Numbered from the stretch's first letter, positions 9,133-17,796 are shown. The stretch: DNA of 64,000 nucleotides from Nitrospinaceae bacterium (GCA_029261405.1 JAJDBK010000079.1:62001-126000), one strand, 5' to 3'. Notes: generated by a model not told the origin, from the letters alone. Program-made: numbers and translations.

Positions 9133-9564
9133 CTAGAATCCCTTCAGGGTTTCACGGGAGAACGCTCGGTCATCAGCGCTAAAATCCGCCACCGAACCTG
9201 TGGATGGTGAAGGCTCGGCTGTCACACCCTCAAGATTGACCGCGCCCGCCGCCACCTGGCCGAGCCAGGAGACAGTATCTTCAAACCTGCGACGCCATAA
9301 ATCGGGATCAAGACCGCGAAAAACATGCAGGTAATAGATGGCCACTGTCGCGGACGCCTCCCGCGCCATCAAGGGAGTCGGGATGAGCGGAACCATATAT
9401 CGTTTCGACACATAAGAGTCGATCAAAGCGTCAGCATCCTGAATCGCACGGTCCGTTTTCACCGTATCAGCGGTGGTTGGCGGATTGTTGGTTGTGTCGG
9501 TCAATTCAACCAGGCGGTCCGGGTCAATCTTCTTCTTCAGGTCGTCAAGGGCGCTGTACGACAT
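9133..9564 (-). CDS. Mu gp36-like protein (DUF1320), head-tail connector
   Basis: A 143-residue helical protein of the DUF1320 family. Diagnostic segments are the N-terminal 'ALDDLKKKIDPDRLVELTD', 'AIQDADALIDSYVSKRYMVPL' and the 'YYLHVFRGLDPDLWRRR' helix. Members are found just after the major head gene in Mu-like phages and resemble adaptor proteins of head-tail connectors. Order with the neighbours is the standard one: major head, small basic protein, gp36, morphogenesis protein, gp37. Confidence 0.85.
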   Translation of the reverse strand: MSYSALDDLKKKIDPDRLVELTDTTNNPPTTADTVKTDRAIQDADALIDSYVSKRYMVPLIPTPLMAREASATVAIYYLHVFRGLDPDLWRRRFEDTVSWLGQVAAGAVNLEGVTAEPSPSTGSVADFSADDRAFSRETLKGF

Positions 9565-9567
9565 TTT

Positions 9568-9834
9568 CTAACCTGCCTTTCTGGCGGTTTTTGGTTTGGC
9601 GCGTCTGGTCTTCCTGGCGGGAGGTTTCTCCCCTTTTTCGCCTACACTCCATGTAATAACCGCGCCGCCGTCCGGATCGTAAGGTTCGACCTTTACGCCA
9701 CGTTTTCTGAAAACAGCAATCTGTTCGCTGTCGTAAAGATCCGCCGATACGATCTTCGTTATCCGTTTTCTGGCCACACCATAACGGGCGTGGTAACCCT
9801 CCGGATAACTTAACTTCAGGTATCTGTTCAACAT
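9568..9834 (-). CDS. Small basic phage protein (Mu gp35-like position)
   Basis: Taking the ATG at 9834, which has an AGGAG ribosome site 8 bases upstream, gives 88 residues; a longer frame reaches 9873 without a better site. The first ~60 residues form a compact beta/alpha domain ('KIVSADLYDSEQIAVFRKRGVKV'), followed by a strongly basic Lys/Arg/Ala tail. The position between the major head protein and gp36 is that of the small Mu gp35/HI1506-like proteins. A role in capsid or connector assembly is likely; nothing catalytic is seen. Confidence 0.65.
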   Translation of the reverse strand: MLNRYLKLSYPEGYHARYGVARKRITKIVSADLYDSEQIAVFRKRGVKVEPYDPDGGAVITWSVGEKGEKPPARKTRRAKPKTARKAG

Positions 9835-9894
9835 TTTTTCTCCTTCCATAGACCCGGCGAACCGCCTCAGCACAGCTCGCCGGGAGTCATATCA

Positions 9895-10818
9895 TTAAGC
9901 GGAGGCCCGGGCCTTCACGATAAGGTGGGGAAGACCGTATCCTGCGGCGCCACGATAATCGACACCGTAAAGATATTCATCCTTGAAAAAGACATTCGGG
10001 TCGTCCGGATTATCCATAGCCTTCAACTCCACCGCTCGTCTTGTCTGGAAAATAAACGGTTTGAACGGCATCTTGAGGGAGGCCAGATACCACTCGCCAG
10101 CCTTATTGGAGAGCCTCGGTTCGACGATCAGATCAGCGGAGCCATGCCATACGTTCGACTTTGATCCGCCCGCTGTGCCATCTCCGATGATAGCGGTGGA
10201 GTTGAGAATCTCCCGCGCTTCCTTTTCGAGCTGGGGTGGCACTACCAAAGTATCGGGAGGAAGACCGAGAGAGTCGCCCGACTCGGTCACATAACTCATC
10301 ATCAGCTCACGGGCCGATTCGTAGTTCGTTGCGGAAAGGGGCGAATTGTCCAGCAGATTGCTGAAAACACCCTGATCGCCATTCGGATGCTGGGTATCAA
10401 AAAACTCGGCGCCATCGTAACAGGGTGTGGTCTCCCCGTCTTGCAGAAGACTTATAAGAAGTCCGCCGGGATGTCGCCGCGCAAGAGCCGCCAACATTCG
10501 GACCCTCGGCTCGTACATGCCGATCCGGTCATCCTCAATATCCTCACGCGAGACGGCGATGGTCTTCTCGAATTTCTTGTTCCGAAGGGTATATCCCTCC
10601 ACGGCCAACTGCTCCACATGGCGATCTCCGATCCACTCGCGCAGTTCGGTCATTGCCTTGAGCCAGCCATACTCTTCCATGTAACTTGTCGATGTGACCT
10701 GCATGGAAAGGGCCATGATCGCAGGCTCCATCGACTCGAAAGCCTTTTCGAATACCGCTTTGAAACTTCTGTTGAGAGTCTGCAAAGTGGCCTGATTTAC
10801 CACCGCTCCGGCTATCAT
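9895..10818 (-). CDS. Major head (capsid) protein, Mu gpT family
   Basis: The protein forms the icosahedral shell. From the ATG at 10818 it has 307 residues, very close to Mu gpT (about 305), and begins like the family ('QATLQTLNRSFKAVFEKAF'). Further family features are 'YGWLKAMTELREWIGDRHV', 'YTLRNKKFEKTIAVSREDIEDDRIGMYEP', 'FFDTQHPN' and the C-terminal 'LYGVDYRGAAGYGL'. The frame stays open to 10920, but the extra 34 residues are hydrophobic and unlike the family, and an AGGA site lies about 8 bases before 10818. It follows the decoration gene. Confidence 0.92.
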   Translation of the reverse strand: MIAGAVVNQATLQTLNRSFKAVFEKAFESMEPAIMALSMQVTSTSYMEEYGWLKAMTELREWIGDRHVEQLAVEGYTLRNKKFEKTIAVSREDIEDDRIGMYEPRVRMLAALARRHPGGLLISLLQDGETTPCYDGAEFFDTQHPNGDQGVFSNLLDNSPLSATNYESARELMMSYVTESGDSLGLPPDTLVVPPQLEKEAREILNSTAIIGDGTAGGSKSNVWHGSADLIVEPRLSNKAGEWYLASLKMPFKPFIFQTRRAVELKAMDNPDDPNVFFKDEYLYGVDYRGAAGYGLPHLIVKARASA

Positions 10819-10962
10819 CAGATCCTGCAGGTGACTCGACAAAAGGACGGGTGTTACGCCGCTTAAGCTCGACAATACCGCAACCGTGAATATGGTTACG
10901 ATGGTTAACATATGAAACATGGTCTCTTATTCTCCTGATTGTTTGGTTTACGTCTGATCTTC

Positions 10963-11616
10963 TTACTTGCGTGTGGCGCCACTTATGTCTACCCACACCG
11001 AAGAGGCGGTCTCTGTCGATTCGCACACTCCGGCCCTTACATGACGAAGCTGGATAGAGTCGTTCTGGTCGGAAACGGGAAGGGATCCGGCGGTCACTTC
11101 GGCTATGATCTGGTTGCCGTCCGTCCCGGTAAGAACAAACGTACCGGACCCGGAAACATCGACGGCGGTTCCACCTCCGAAGGCAAGGGTGGTACCTGTA
11201 TTTGTGTAAACCAGCGTCACGCTTGCGGCGCCACGGGTTGATGGAGCCCGCTTTAGAACAACACCTGTTACATTCACAGGCTGGGCCACAATACCCAGGC
11301 CTACCGTCTGGTCGTCAACCACATAAAGGTCGTCACCTACGTTGCCCTGGTCAAGACCATTTGCGGCGAAAAGGAATACTCCATCCCGTTTGCCCTGGAT
11401 CGTCAGATCGCCGTTGGCGCCTGTTACGTTGTCAGCCTGCTCGCTGGCCACTCCCATAAACATATGGCTGACGGTATCGCTTGCCGGGGTGGCGTAGCCG
11501 TTTACGTCACGGTTGACCATGGCGCCGTTATAGATCGTTTTTGTGGCCGCCACAGAATGAGCGAAAAGTCCGCCCTGTTTAGCCTTTGTGTTTCTGTCTT
11601 CCGTTAACGCAGTCAT
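10963..11616 (-). CDS. Head decoration / cement-like protein
   Basis: A 217-residue beta-rich protein between the protease/scaffold gene and the major head gene, where Mu-like phages encode a small structural head protein. The N-terminal half ('GALFAHSVAATKTIYNGAMV'-like layout, then short strands) resembles DUF2190-type cement or decoration proteins. The C-terminal half is an extra beta domain rich in Gly, Thr and Val that may project from the capsid. The residues after 'QLRHVRAGV' look like the final strand. No start ambiguity is apparent; the ATG lies shortly after the upstream gene. Confidence 0.6.
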   Translation of the reverse strand: MTALTEDRNTKAKQGGLFAHSVAATKTIYNGAMVNRDVNGYATPASDTVSHMFMGVASEQADNVTGANGDLTIQGKRDGVFLFAANGLDQGNVGDDLYVVDDQTVGLGIVAQPVNVTGVVLKRAPSTRGAASVTLVYTNTGTTLAFGGGTAVDVSGSGTFVLTGTDGNQIIAEVTAGSLPVSDQNDSIQLRHVRAGVCESTETASSVWVDISGATRK

Positions 11617-11653
11617 TCTTCTCTCCTTGGGGGTGATTGCACGATGAACCTGT

Positions 11654-12166
11654 TTATTTTATTGATAGATAATCGTCAGTGGTGACGGTGCTGAACATGT
11701 CGAGGATCTCCTTTTCAGCTTCTGAAATGGAGCCTGATCCATTGCGATGTTTTTCCGTTACCGAAACAGATATCGGAACGGCCAACGCATTTTGCAGATA
11801 GTTGGAAAAGCCGGTCTTGTCGCTTGCCGCATAATCGATGGCCCACTGCTTCTGGTAGGGGCTTATCTTCCCTTCAGACAGAGCGTTGTTTACAAGCTCT
11901 ACTGTTTCGCGGTTTTCGTAATCTTTGAGCTTCTCTCGCAACAAAACTATTTCGCCCTCTGACGCCAAAGGTGGCTTTGAGAGCTCTGTAATTTTCCTCG
12001 TGGCCTCGGTAAGGTTGTTGACGGCCAGTTGACTGAACAGACCGTTCATCGACAAATCCGTTTCCGACCTCTTCTCCAGTAGCCCCGATATGGCCTTAAA
12101 GACATCCTCTTCCGTGGCGGCTGAATCAAGTTTCAGTAACGCCACGATCTTTTCGAGAAGATCCAT
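11654..12166 (-). CDS. Nested in-frame head scaffold (Mu gpZ-like)
   Basis: Inside the protease gene, the in-frame ATG at 12166 (residues MDLLEK) is preceded by a perfect AGGAGG at 12175-12180 with eight bases between. This is a far stronger ribosome site than most in the operon. It would give a 170-residue, highly helical, acidic protein without the protease domain. Mu gene Z and lambda Nu3 are nested scaffolds of the same design. The seen part is the start site; expression is inferred from that and from the precedent. Confidence 0.78.
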   Translation of the reverse strand: MDLLEKIVALLKLDSAATEEDVFKAISGLLEKRSETDLSMNGLFSQLAVNNLTEATRKITELSKPPLASEGEIVLLREKLKDYENRETVELVNNALSEGKISPYQKQWAIDYAASDKTGFSNYLQNALAVPISVSVTEKHRNGSGSISEAEKEILDMFSTVTTDDYLSIK

Positions 12167-12670
12167 TCTTTTTTCCTCCTGTGAATCGTTTAGTGGTTTC
12201 ATATCCCCTATGTTCGGGTTGTTGGTGAGTCCTGCGTTGACGAGCCTTTTGATCGATAGTTCGCCTTCAGCCGACTTTTCCGGGTCAAACTCGAAAACCG
12301 GAGAGAGGTAGCGATACTCACCGGAGCCGATCAACCGTTCCGCCTTGCCGGTCCAGCGGATCACAGCTGTAATCCCTTTGGGAGTCACACGAGCTGTGGA
12401 AGGTTTTATCCAGCCTGCGGCCCTGGCGGAACCTGACGAAGTGGCGGTATGATCCATGGAGCCATGATCGTAATCGACCACAACATCCTGCTCTCTTGAT
12501 CGAAGGTCGGTTAATATGCGTTCCAGCGCGGCGTCATCGACCACCTGCATTCCCAGCCGGTGGGGGAACCGGCCTTTCGGCGCCACAAGGGATGTTATAT
12601 TTCCACCGATCCTGTTTAGCGTGACGTGCAGACCGTTTCCCGGCTGTAACGAATAATCGCTGTTATTCAT
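11654..12670 (-). CDS. Prohead protease, Mu gpI family
   Basis: A 338-residue protein. The N-terminal ~165 residues are the Mu I protease domain: 'GRFPHRLGMQVVDDAALERIL', 'VVDYDHGSM' with the conserved His/Asp region, 'AAGWIKP', and 'YLSPVFEFD' with the serine expected in this family. It matures the prohead by cleaving the scaffold and itself. The C-terminal half is helical and charged, and is also made alone from an internal start (next entry). The gene overlaps the portal gene's end by eight bases. Confidence 0.9.
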   Translation of the reverse strand: MNNSDYSLQPGNGLHVTLNRIGGNITSLVAPKGRFPHRLGMQVVDDAALERILTDLRSREQDVVVDYDHGSMDHTATSSGSARAAGWIKPSTARVTPKGITAVIRWTGKAERLIGSGEYRYLSPVFEFDPEKSAEGELSIKRLVNAGLTNNPNIGDMKPLNDSQEEKRMDLLEKIVALLKLDSAATEEDVFKAISGLLEKRSETDLSMNGLFSQLAVNNLTEATRKITELSKPPLASEGEIVLLREKLKDYENRETVELVNNALSEGKISPYQKQWAIDYAASDKTGFSNYLQNALAVPISVSVTEKHRNGSGSISEAEKEILDMFSTVTTDDYLSIK

Positions 12671-13874
12671 CGTTGTCTCCTTTTTTTGTTTCCGGGGCTG
12701 GAAGGCCGGTCAGCTCCCTTAACCAAAGCTCCGACACTTCAAGACCCAGCTCTTTCATCTTCATGGCGTTATCGAGGCTCTCGCCGATATCGGCAACCTC
12801 GGATGTCTGTATGACAAGGTGCGGATAAATATCGCGAGGGCCGAAGTTGTGATAGACCAGAGGCCGGATTACATCGCGGGTGATCGCCTCGGAAAGTCTC
12901 CTCGCGTCAGCTTTCAGGATGTCCTTGCGCACATCGTTGTGGACCCGCGCCTGGGCCAGTGATCCTGAAGCCCCCTGCTCTGTTGTTAACGTCTGACCCA
13001 ATGTTCGTTTCGATTTTTCCCGATTAAAAAAGTCGAGGGTTTCGGCGTATGGAGCGCCACCTCTCGATTGGGCCTGAATAAATTCGATGGTCGATTCGTC
13101 GTCGATTACGGCGGCGGCGTCGGAGCCGAGTTTTTGCACGGCGTCACGGACGGCTCGTCGCTCCTCGTCCGAAGCGTTTCTGCCGTACCTGCCCACCCGC
13201 AAAGGCGAGCCGTAAAGTTCGTTGAACGAGAGCCAGTCCTTTACCGTATAGCCGGAAAAAAGCCACAGCCACACAAGACCTCGATACAAACCTGACCGCA
13301 CAGGATGCCGTCTGCCCGATAGTGGTGAGAAGAAGAGAAACCTGCCACGGTCCAAAGTTACGCCATTGGGATTATCCCGTGTTACCCAGCGGGGAAAATC
13401 GACCAGACCGGCCGGGTCTGACAGATCGTCAAACCTGAGCCACCTGCAATCCCGTACCGCCAGACGGTCTATTACGACCCGGTCATTCCGATGCGCCCAA
13501 TAGATCTCAGACAGAGCCGCGCCGTAGCCAAGTCCCGTATGCAAAAGGTCGGAGAGAGAGGCGTATACGTCGGGAATGCTCCAGAAAATTTTCGATACGG
13601 TTTCGGCGATCTGTTTTTCTTCCTCGCTTTCGTCAGCTGGATTAATGGTCATCTCCATGCTCATCACGCCCGACACACGGGTCTGCATCACCGCCGAAAG
13701 GTGAAAATCCTTCTCTTCCATCTCGTCAAAAAGCTCCGAGGCGGAGAAAAAATCCCCTGCGTCAAGCGATCTTAAAGCTACAGCTACCGTATTGGCCTTT
13801 ATCAAACCGCTACGGCTGGCGCTATATACGGGAGACAAGGTCTGCTCTTTTGCCGGAAGTCTGGTTTTCTTCAT
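12663..13874 (-). CDS. Portal protein, Mu gp29 / DUF935 family
   Basis: A 403-residue protein forming the dodecameric channel through which DNA enters the head. Family features include 'ELFDEMEEKDFHLSAVMQTRVSGV', 'GYGAALSEIYW', 'RFLFFSPLSGRRHPVRSGLYRGLVWLWLF', 'DWLSFNELYGSPLRVGRY' and the 'QTLTTEQGASGSLAQARVHNDVRKDIL' region, all typical of DUF935. It follows the large terminase by 28 bases and overlaps the protease gene. It is slightly shorter than Mu gp29. Confidence 0.92.
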   Translation of the reverse strand: MKKTRLPAKEQTLSPVYSASRSGLIKANTVAVALRSLDAGDFFSASELFDEMEEKDFHLSAVMQTRVSGVMSMEMTINPADESEEEKQIAETVSKIFWSIPDVYASLSDLLHTGLGYGAALSEIYWAHRNDRVVIDRLAVRDCRWLRFDDLSDPAGLVDFPRWVTRDNPNGVTLDRGRFLFFSPLSGRRHPVRSGLYRGLVWLWLFSGYTVKDWLSFNELYGSPLRVGRYGRNASDEERRAVRDAVQKLGSDAAAVIDDESTIEFIQAQSRGGAPYAETLDFFNREKSKRTLGQTLTTEQGASGSLAQARVHNDVRKDILKADARRLSEAITRDVIRPLVYHNFGPRDIYPHLVIQTSEVADIGESLDNAMKMKELGLEVSELWLRELTGLPAPETKKGDNDE

Positions 13875-13902
13875 TTCATGCTTTCGTTAATAGTTGTTAC
13901 GT

Positions 13903-15456
13903 TTACGCAAACCCGGTCAACCTGCGGCGCGATCCGGTACCCGTGTTTAATCCGCTACGTCTCTTGCCGAGGGATTCATAACCGTTCCTGGTCGATTTCA
14001 TCATTTTCGATAACAATCGGTTCGCCCCTTCGAGAGCGTCAGGCCCGTCATCGTGAACCGAGGGGCTTTCGAGATAAATCAGTTGTTCGGCGAGAACCGA
14101 CTGGTCAGGTTTGTCGATGTTAAAGCGGATAAGGCCCCGCTCAACAGGTGATGAGAGAGACTCGATTCTCATCATCTTCGAAACACTGTTTGTAACCAGC
14201 GTGAGCGGGAGACGACAACCGCGATTGCCCTCCTCGACTTCGTAAGCCCCTTTCAAAACGGACTGAAACCCGTTGGCTTCAAAACCTACTATCATCCTGG
14301 CCTTCGGATAGAGGCGGCAAAGATCTTCATAGAGGTCAAATACGCCGGTTATCATCGCGGTAACACTCTCTTTTCTTATCCTGGCGCAGAGCACATCGTA
14401 ATAATCGCCAACCTTCGCCAAAGCTATCGTCGCCTTGTAGTCGTGTCTTGACGTTTCGCCCACCGACGGGTCGGTGTATATAGATATGGCGGTTACGCTC
14501 TGTTCGTTGTGAGCGTTTGTCGGCCATTGGGTCAACCACTCCTCCTTGATGACACCTTCGTCATCTTTCGGGTCGTTCATATACTCCGCGTTAAAAGCGC
14601 GCGATCCGATCTGTGTTTTCATCTCCTCCAGATACGCTTTCGTAAAACGCTCAGGCCATAATGGTTCTCCGTTTCCGTCAAGGGCCCTGTAGGTTTTACA
14701 CATGTAGAGCGACAGACCTGTATCGGGATGTTTTTCGTCGGCAAGAATCGCCAGGGCGGAGCGTTTGGAGATGAGCGTTCCAACGATCACACAACTCCAC
14801 CCTTTCGGATCGAATGAAGGGATCACGACCCGCTTTACCCAATCGATGGTCTTTTCCACCCTGCGCGGATTCTGCTGTTCGGCGTCGTTCTCCAGGTCGT
14901 CACCGATAAATGCGTCCGGTCTGTGATGACCGTTCCTTAAACCACGCATCGACTGGCCTTTTCCTCTGGCGACTATGCGGACACCATTTCTGGTCGTCAG
15001 ATCACCCTCCGCCCACGAACCCGGATTTTCCATCTCTCCGAAATCGCGTTTGATCCTTTCGTTATCCTTAAGCTCGGCTTTAACAAACTCAACCAATGTT
15101 CGCGCCTGGGTTTCGGTATCGGAACCAACGATTATGAAATTCCGTTTTCCGTAAACCACCCAGTGGATAACCTTTAACAGCGCAAAGAACGCGCTTTTGG
15201 CATGGCCTCTCGGAGCCGCTATCAGGACTACCCGGTTTTTCACCTCGGCAAGATGGTTCCACTCCTTATGAAAATGTGGAGTTGTGTCACTAAAATAGTG
15301 AGGCAGATATATAGATGTGAATCTGAATGCGTCACGTCCGCTCTCGTCCTTCCGGGTAAACGAAGCCTTATCAGAATCGTTGGCAAAAGGTGTCGCGTAA
15401 CTTTTGCGCCGCCCGGCAAGCTCTTTCAAATGTTTTTTAAGCTCGGACTTTGTCAT
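13903..15456 (-). CDS. Terminase large subunit, Mu gp28 type
   Basis: A 517-residue DNA-packaging motor. The ATPase half has a Walker A-like 'APRGHAKS' at residues 81-88 and a Walker B-like 'AFIGDDLEN' near 182-190. The nuclease half carries the expected acidic residues in 'YTDPSVGETSRHDY' near 330, 'VGFEANGFQ' and 'DDGPDALEGA' near the C-terminus. The gene starts inside a TGATG overlap with the small terminase and is followed by the portal. Packaging by headful from an integrated copy is the Mu habit, but nothing here shows the mode. Confidence 0.92.
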   Translation of the reverse strand: MTKSELKKHLKELAGRRKSYATPFANDSDKASFTRKDESGRDAFRFTSIYLPHYFSDTTPHFHKEWNHLAEVKNRVVLIAAPRGHAKSAFFALLKVIHWVVYGKRNFIIVGSDTETQARTLVEFVKAELKDNERIKRDFGEMENPGSWAEGDLTTRNGVRIVARGKGQSMRGLRNGHHRPDAFIGDDLENDAEQQNPRRVEKTIDWVKRVVIPSFDPKGWSCVIVGTLISKRSALAILADEKHPDTGLSLYMCKTYRALDGNGEPLWPERFTKAYLEEMKTQIGSRAFNAEYMNDPKDDEGVIKEEWLTQWPTNAHNEQSVTAISIYTDPSVGETSRHDYKATIALAKVGDYYDVLCARIRKESVTAMITGVFDLYEDLCRLYPKARMIVGFEANGFQSVLKGAYEVEEGNRGCRLPLTLVTNSVSKMMRIESLSSPVERGLIRFNIDKPDQSVLAEQLIYLESPSVHDDGPDALEGANRLLSKMMKSTRNGYESLGKRRSGLNTGTGSRRRLTGFA

Positions 15457-15890
15457 CAGTCGATCACCTTGTCCGCCGCCGCTTCCAGGTATCCGGCTAC
15501 GATTACCGCCGTTTCAGGATGTCCTTCGTTTTCCAACATGGTGACAAGAGCAGAAGAAAATTCGGCTAAAACAGTTCTGGGGTCCTGGGAACGTCTCAGC
15601 TCTTTTTGCGCGTTTAAAAGTCCGGCGACCGCCCTGACATCACCCTCTTTCGCTTTTTCGCCGAGCGCTTTTAACGCTTCTACCAGATCCTTGCTGATTC
15701 CACGTTCCACGGAGAGCCACGATCTTCGGTCAGCGTTCCATTTCTCTTTATCCGCCCTGGCCTCGATCAAGGCGACATCGAGTCCGGTCTTCTCCGATAT
15801 GGTCTCAATTGTTCTCTGACCGAAAACGAACTGACGGTAAGCTTCTTCATAAAGGAAGTCATGCGGCTTTTTAGCGTTACAGGAGGTCAT
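15456..15890 (-). CDS. Terminase small-subunit-like protein (DUF1804 type)
   Basis: A 144-residue helical protein with an N-terminal helix-turn-helix-like part ('EEAYRQFVFGQRTIETISEKTGLDVALIEARADKEKW'), the usual DNA-binding start of phage small terminases and of Mu gp27/DUF1804 proteins. The 'YEEAYRQFVFG...IAEKTG' pattern and the 'EKWNADRRSW' stretch match that type. It overlaps both neighbours (4 bases upstream, 1 base downstream), so it is coupled to the large subunit. DNA recognition at pac sites is the inferred role. Confidence 0.75.
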   Translation of the reverse strand: MTSCNAKKPHDFLYEEAYRQFVFGQRTIETISEKTGLDVALIEARADKEKWNADRRSWLSVERGISKDLVEALKALGEKAKEGDVRAVAGLLNAQKELRRSQDPRTVLAEFSSALVTMLENEGHPETAVIVAGYLEAAADKVID

Positions 15891-16486
15891 CGGTGCGAAA
15901 CTCCGATATCAAACTCATCCCCAGCCAGAATGTCGCATCCTTTACTGCTGATCTTTGCAGTGTAGTTGCTTGCGGAACCGATCCTGATGGTCTTCATTTC
16001 AATAGCGCCCTTGCCTGACAAATACCAGAGTTGGTACTGAATCTCCGGGAGATCTACATGAAAGAAACCATCCTCTATAAATTGCTCAACAAGATCGACA
16101 TCCTCCATAAATTCACCCGGCTTCTCGTTTAAGTGAGCAAGAATTCCCCGGCGAATGTCTTTTTTGAGCGGAAGATTCTCCACAACAGGATCACCACTTC
16201 GCACACCGTTCACATTCGCGGCGCCTGTAAGAAGATCGACACCCGATGAAGTTATCCTGGCGGTCCACATGTCGTGTTCTTCTAACTTTTGCACATTGAG
16301 AACCGCCGACAATTTTTCACCCTCGATCCTGGAGAGGTACTCGTACTGTCTCCGAATATCCGAAACTGATAAACGAAGGTGAAACTTGCCAAGGGACTCC
16401 TTCATATGCCTGTCGGAGATGGTATGAAGGTACAGATCGTTGGCGACCTGAAGAATATGGCGACGGACTGTTCTTAACGACAACAT
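15887..16486 (-). CDS. Phage protein with duplicated winged-helix-like domain
   Basis: No named family is recognised with certainty in this 199-residue protein. It contains two related halves. Each ends in a similar strand-turn segment: 'ARITSSGVDLLTGAANVNGV' near residues 75-95 and 'AKISSKGCDILAGDEFDIGV' at 176-195. Each half is preceded by helices and a 'YLSRIEGEKLSAVL' or 'YLSGKGAIEMKTI' wing-like turn. That pattern suggests tandem winged helices, as in Mu-like proteins encoded just before the terminase (gp26-27 position). A DNA-binding role in packaging or late regulation is inference. Confidence 0.6.
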   Translation of the reverse strand: MLSLRTVRRHILQVANDLYLHTISDRHMKESLGKFHLRLSVSDIRRQYEYLSRIEGEKLSAVLNVQKLEEHDMWTARITSSGVDLLTGAANVNGVRSGDPVVENLPLKKDIRRGILAHLNEKPGEFMEDVDLVEQFIEDGFFHVDLPEIQYQLWYLSGKGAIEMKTIRIGSASNYTAKISSKGCDILAGDEFDIGVSHR

Positions 16487-16491
16487 TTCAT

Positions 16492-16815
16492 TTACTCTCC
16501 CTTATCTTCCAGACGCTCGAATCTTCGTCTCAGATCAGCCATGGCTATGCTGTATTCCCGAACGGAAACAAACCTTTCACCCGCATCGATGTCGATTTTT
16601 CTCATTGCGGCAAGGAGCCTGCATTCCAGAGCCAGATCCGATTTTTCAAGTTTCAGAATGGTTTCATTGATCTTTGCGCTTCCTCTTCCGGCGCCATAAA
16701 ACGATCTCTCCAGGCTACCTAAAGTCCGCCATACGAAGGCAAAACCACCTGTGACAAAAAGGGCCGAAATGATAAAGGCCAACCCAAAACCGAACGACGA
16801 TGAGACTGGATTCAA
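16492..16815 (-). CDS. DUF2730-like (Mu gp25) small membrane protein
   Basis: A short protein with one N-terminal transmembrane helix ('FGLAFIISALFVTGGFAFVW') and a charged helical tail with regularly spaced hydrophobics ending 'ADLRRRFERLEDKGE'. This matches the Mu gp25/DUF2730 type found just before the packaging genes. The frame can start at TTG codons from 16833 on; the TTG at 16815 has a GGAG site about nine bases upstream and is preferred, giving 107 residues. Start choice is uncertain because no ATG precedes the membrane helix. Confidence 0.6.
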   Translation of the reverse strand: MNPVSSSFGFGLAFIISALFVTGGFAFVWRTLGSLERSFYGAGRGSAKINETILKLEKSDLALECRLLAAMRKIDIDAGERFVSVREYSIAMADLRRRFERLEDKGE

Positions 16816-17067
16816 CTGCGTGCACTCCAACAAACGTTATCGTTGCGCCGACACAAACTGTGACGACGAAAACGATTCTGAACCCGGGAGGCGGTTCTGT
16901 CATCGTCCAATACGAGCCTGTAAATGGACTTGCGCCGAGTTGGAAAGAGTGGTATAGAGAGGAAAATAAAGAGGGAAGCGACTGCTACTTTAAACGAAAC
17001 TCCTGTAGCGGAGGGTAGTGTAGACCGGAAACAGCTATTACCAGATAGAGCGGATAAGCAACAGCCG

Positions 17068-17796
17068 TCAGACGCGACGGCCGATCCAGACTACCCTGCC
17101 AACCACCCGGAGCAGTTCGGTCGCCTCGCTCGGCGGTGATATATGGTCGCTATAATTCGGATTGTCGCTCTTGATACAAACTCCCCCGTTCAACAGCTTC
17201 TGCAACCGTTTAACCATCAGCGTGTCATCTATCCGGATTACATATATTGCGTCATCCTCCACAGCGTTGACTCCATGATCCACGAGAAGGGTATCTCCAT
17301 TGCTGATCGTAGGGGACATGCTGTCACCCTGCGTGCGGATCAGTTTCAGACTTGCAGGGTTAAGAGATTCACTTTCGATCCACTCACGACTGAACGCAAG
17401 ATGACCCACAACACTCTCCCGATCAACAAAACTGCCAGCGCCACTACTGGCAAAAACGTCGTAAAGCGGCAACAGAAAAAAATCTTCCCGAAGAGCGCTA
17501 TCATCGGAACTTACCTTAAGAGGAATTGCGGGACCTGCAACCGTATTTGAACTATCAACGGAGTTATTGGAGCCAACAACACGACCCGACACAAGCCAGT
17601 TGATATCCCGACCCGATTTTTCGCAGGTTATCTCGATTATACGATTCAGCTTGTCCAGGCCAGGGGTCACCTCACCCCCTTCATAACGGGAAATCATGTT
17701 CTGACTTACTCCTAAAAGCAGGGCAAATTCTTTCTGGTTCATTTCCACAGACTTCCTAAGTACGCGAATTCTATCGCCTACAGCTATATTATTCAC
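17068..17796 (-). CDS. Phage repressor, XRE HTH plus S24 (LexA/CI-type) autoprotease
   Basis: A 242-residue repressor that should hold the prophage silent. Residues 5-60 form an XRE helix-turn-helix ('NQKEFALLLGVSQNMISRYEGGEVTPG'). The C-terminal S24 domain has the catalytic serine in 'GDSMSPT' (Ser159) and lysine in 'MVKRLQ' (Lys196), with a plausible Ala-Gly cleavage site at 120-121. This layout implies RecA/SOS-induced self-cleavage, unlike the Mu c repressor. The start is GTG at 17796 with AAGGA eight bases upstream, inside a palindrome that may serve autoregulation. The late genes lie downstream in the same orientation after a 250-base gap. Confidence 0.9.
   Translation of the reverse strand: MNNIAVGDRIRVLRKSVEMNQKEFALLLGVSQNMISRYEGGEVTPGLDKLNRIIEITCEKSGRDINWLVSGRVVGSNNSVDSSNTVAGPAIPLKVSSDDSALREDFFLLPLYDVFASSGAGSFVDRESVVGHLAFSREWIESESLNPASLKLIRTQGDSMSPTISNGDTLLVDHGVNAVEDDAIYVIRIDDTLMVKRLQKLLNGGVCIKSDNPNYSDHISPPSEATELLRVVGRVVWIGRRV

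Noticed and set aside
10819-10920. N-terminal extension of the major head gene (34 residues, possible signal sequence)
   Set aside because: The extension is hydrophobic and unlike the gpT family, whose length and first residues fit a start at 10818 with an AGGA site.
16715-16903. 62-codon minus-strand ORF with a membrane segment, overlapping the DUF2730-like gene
   Set aside because: No good ribosome site, and most of it overlaps the better-supported frame; a gene here cannot be excluded but is not supported.
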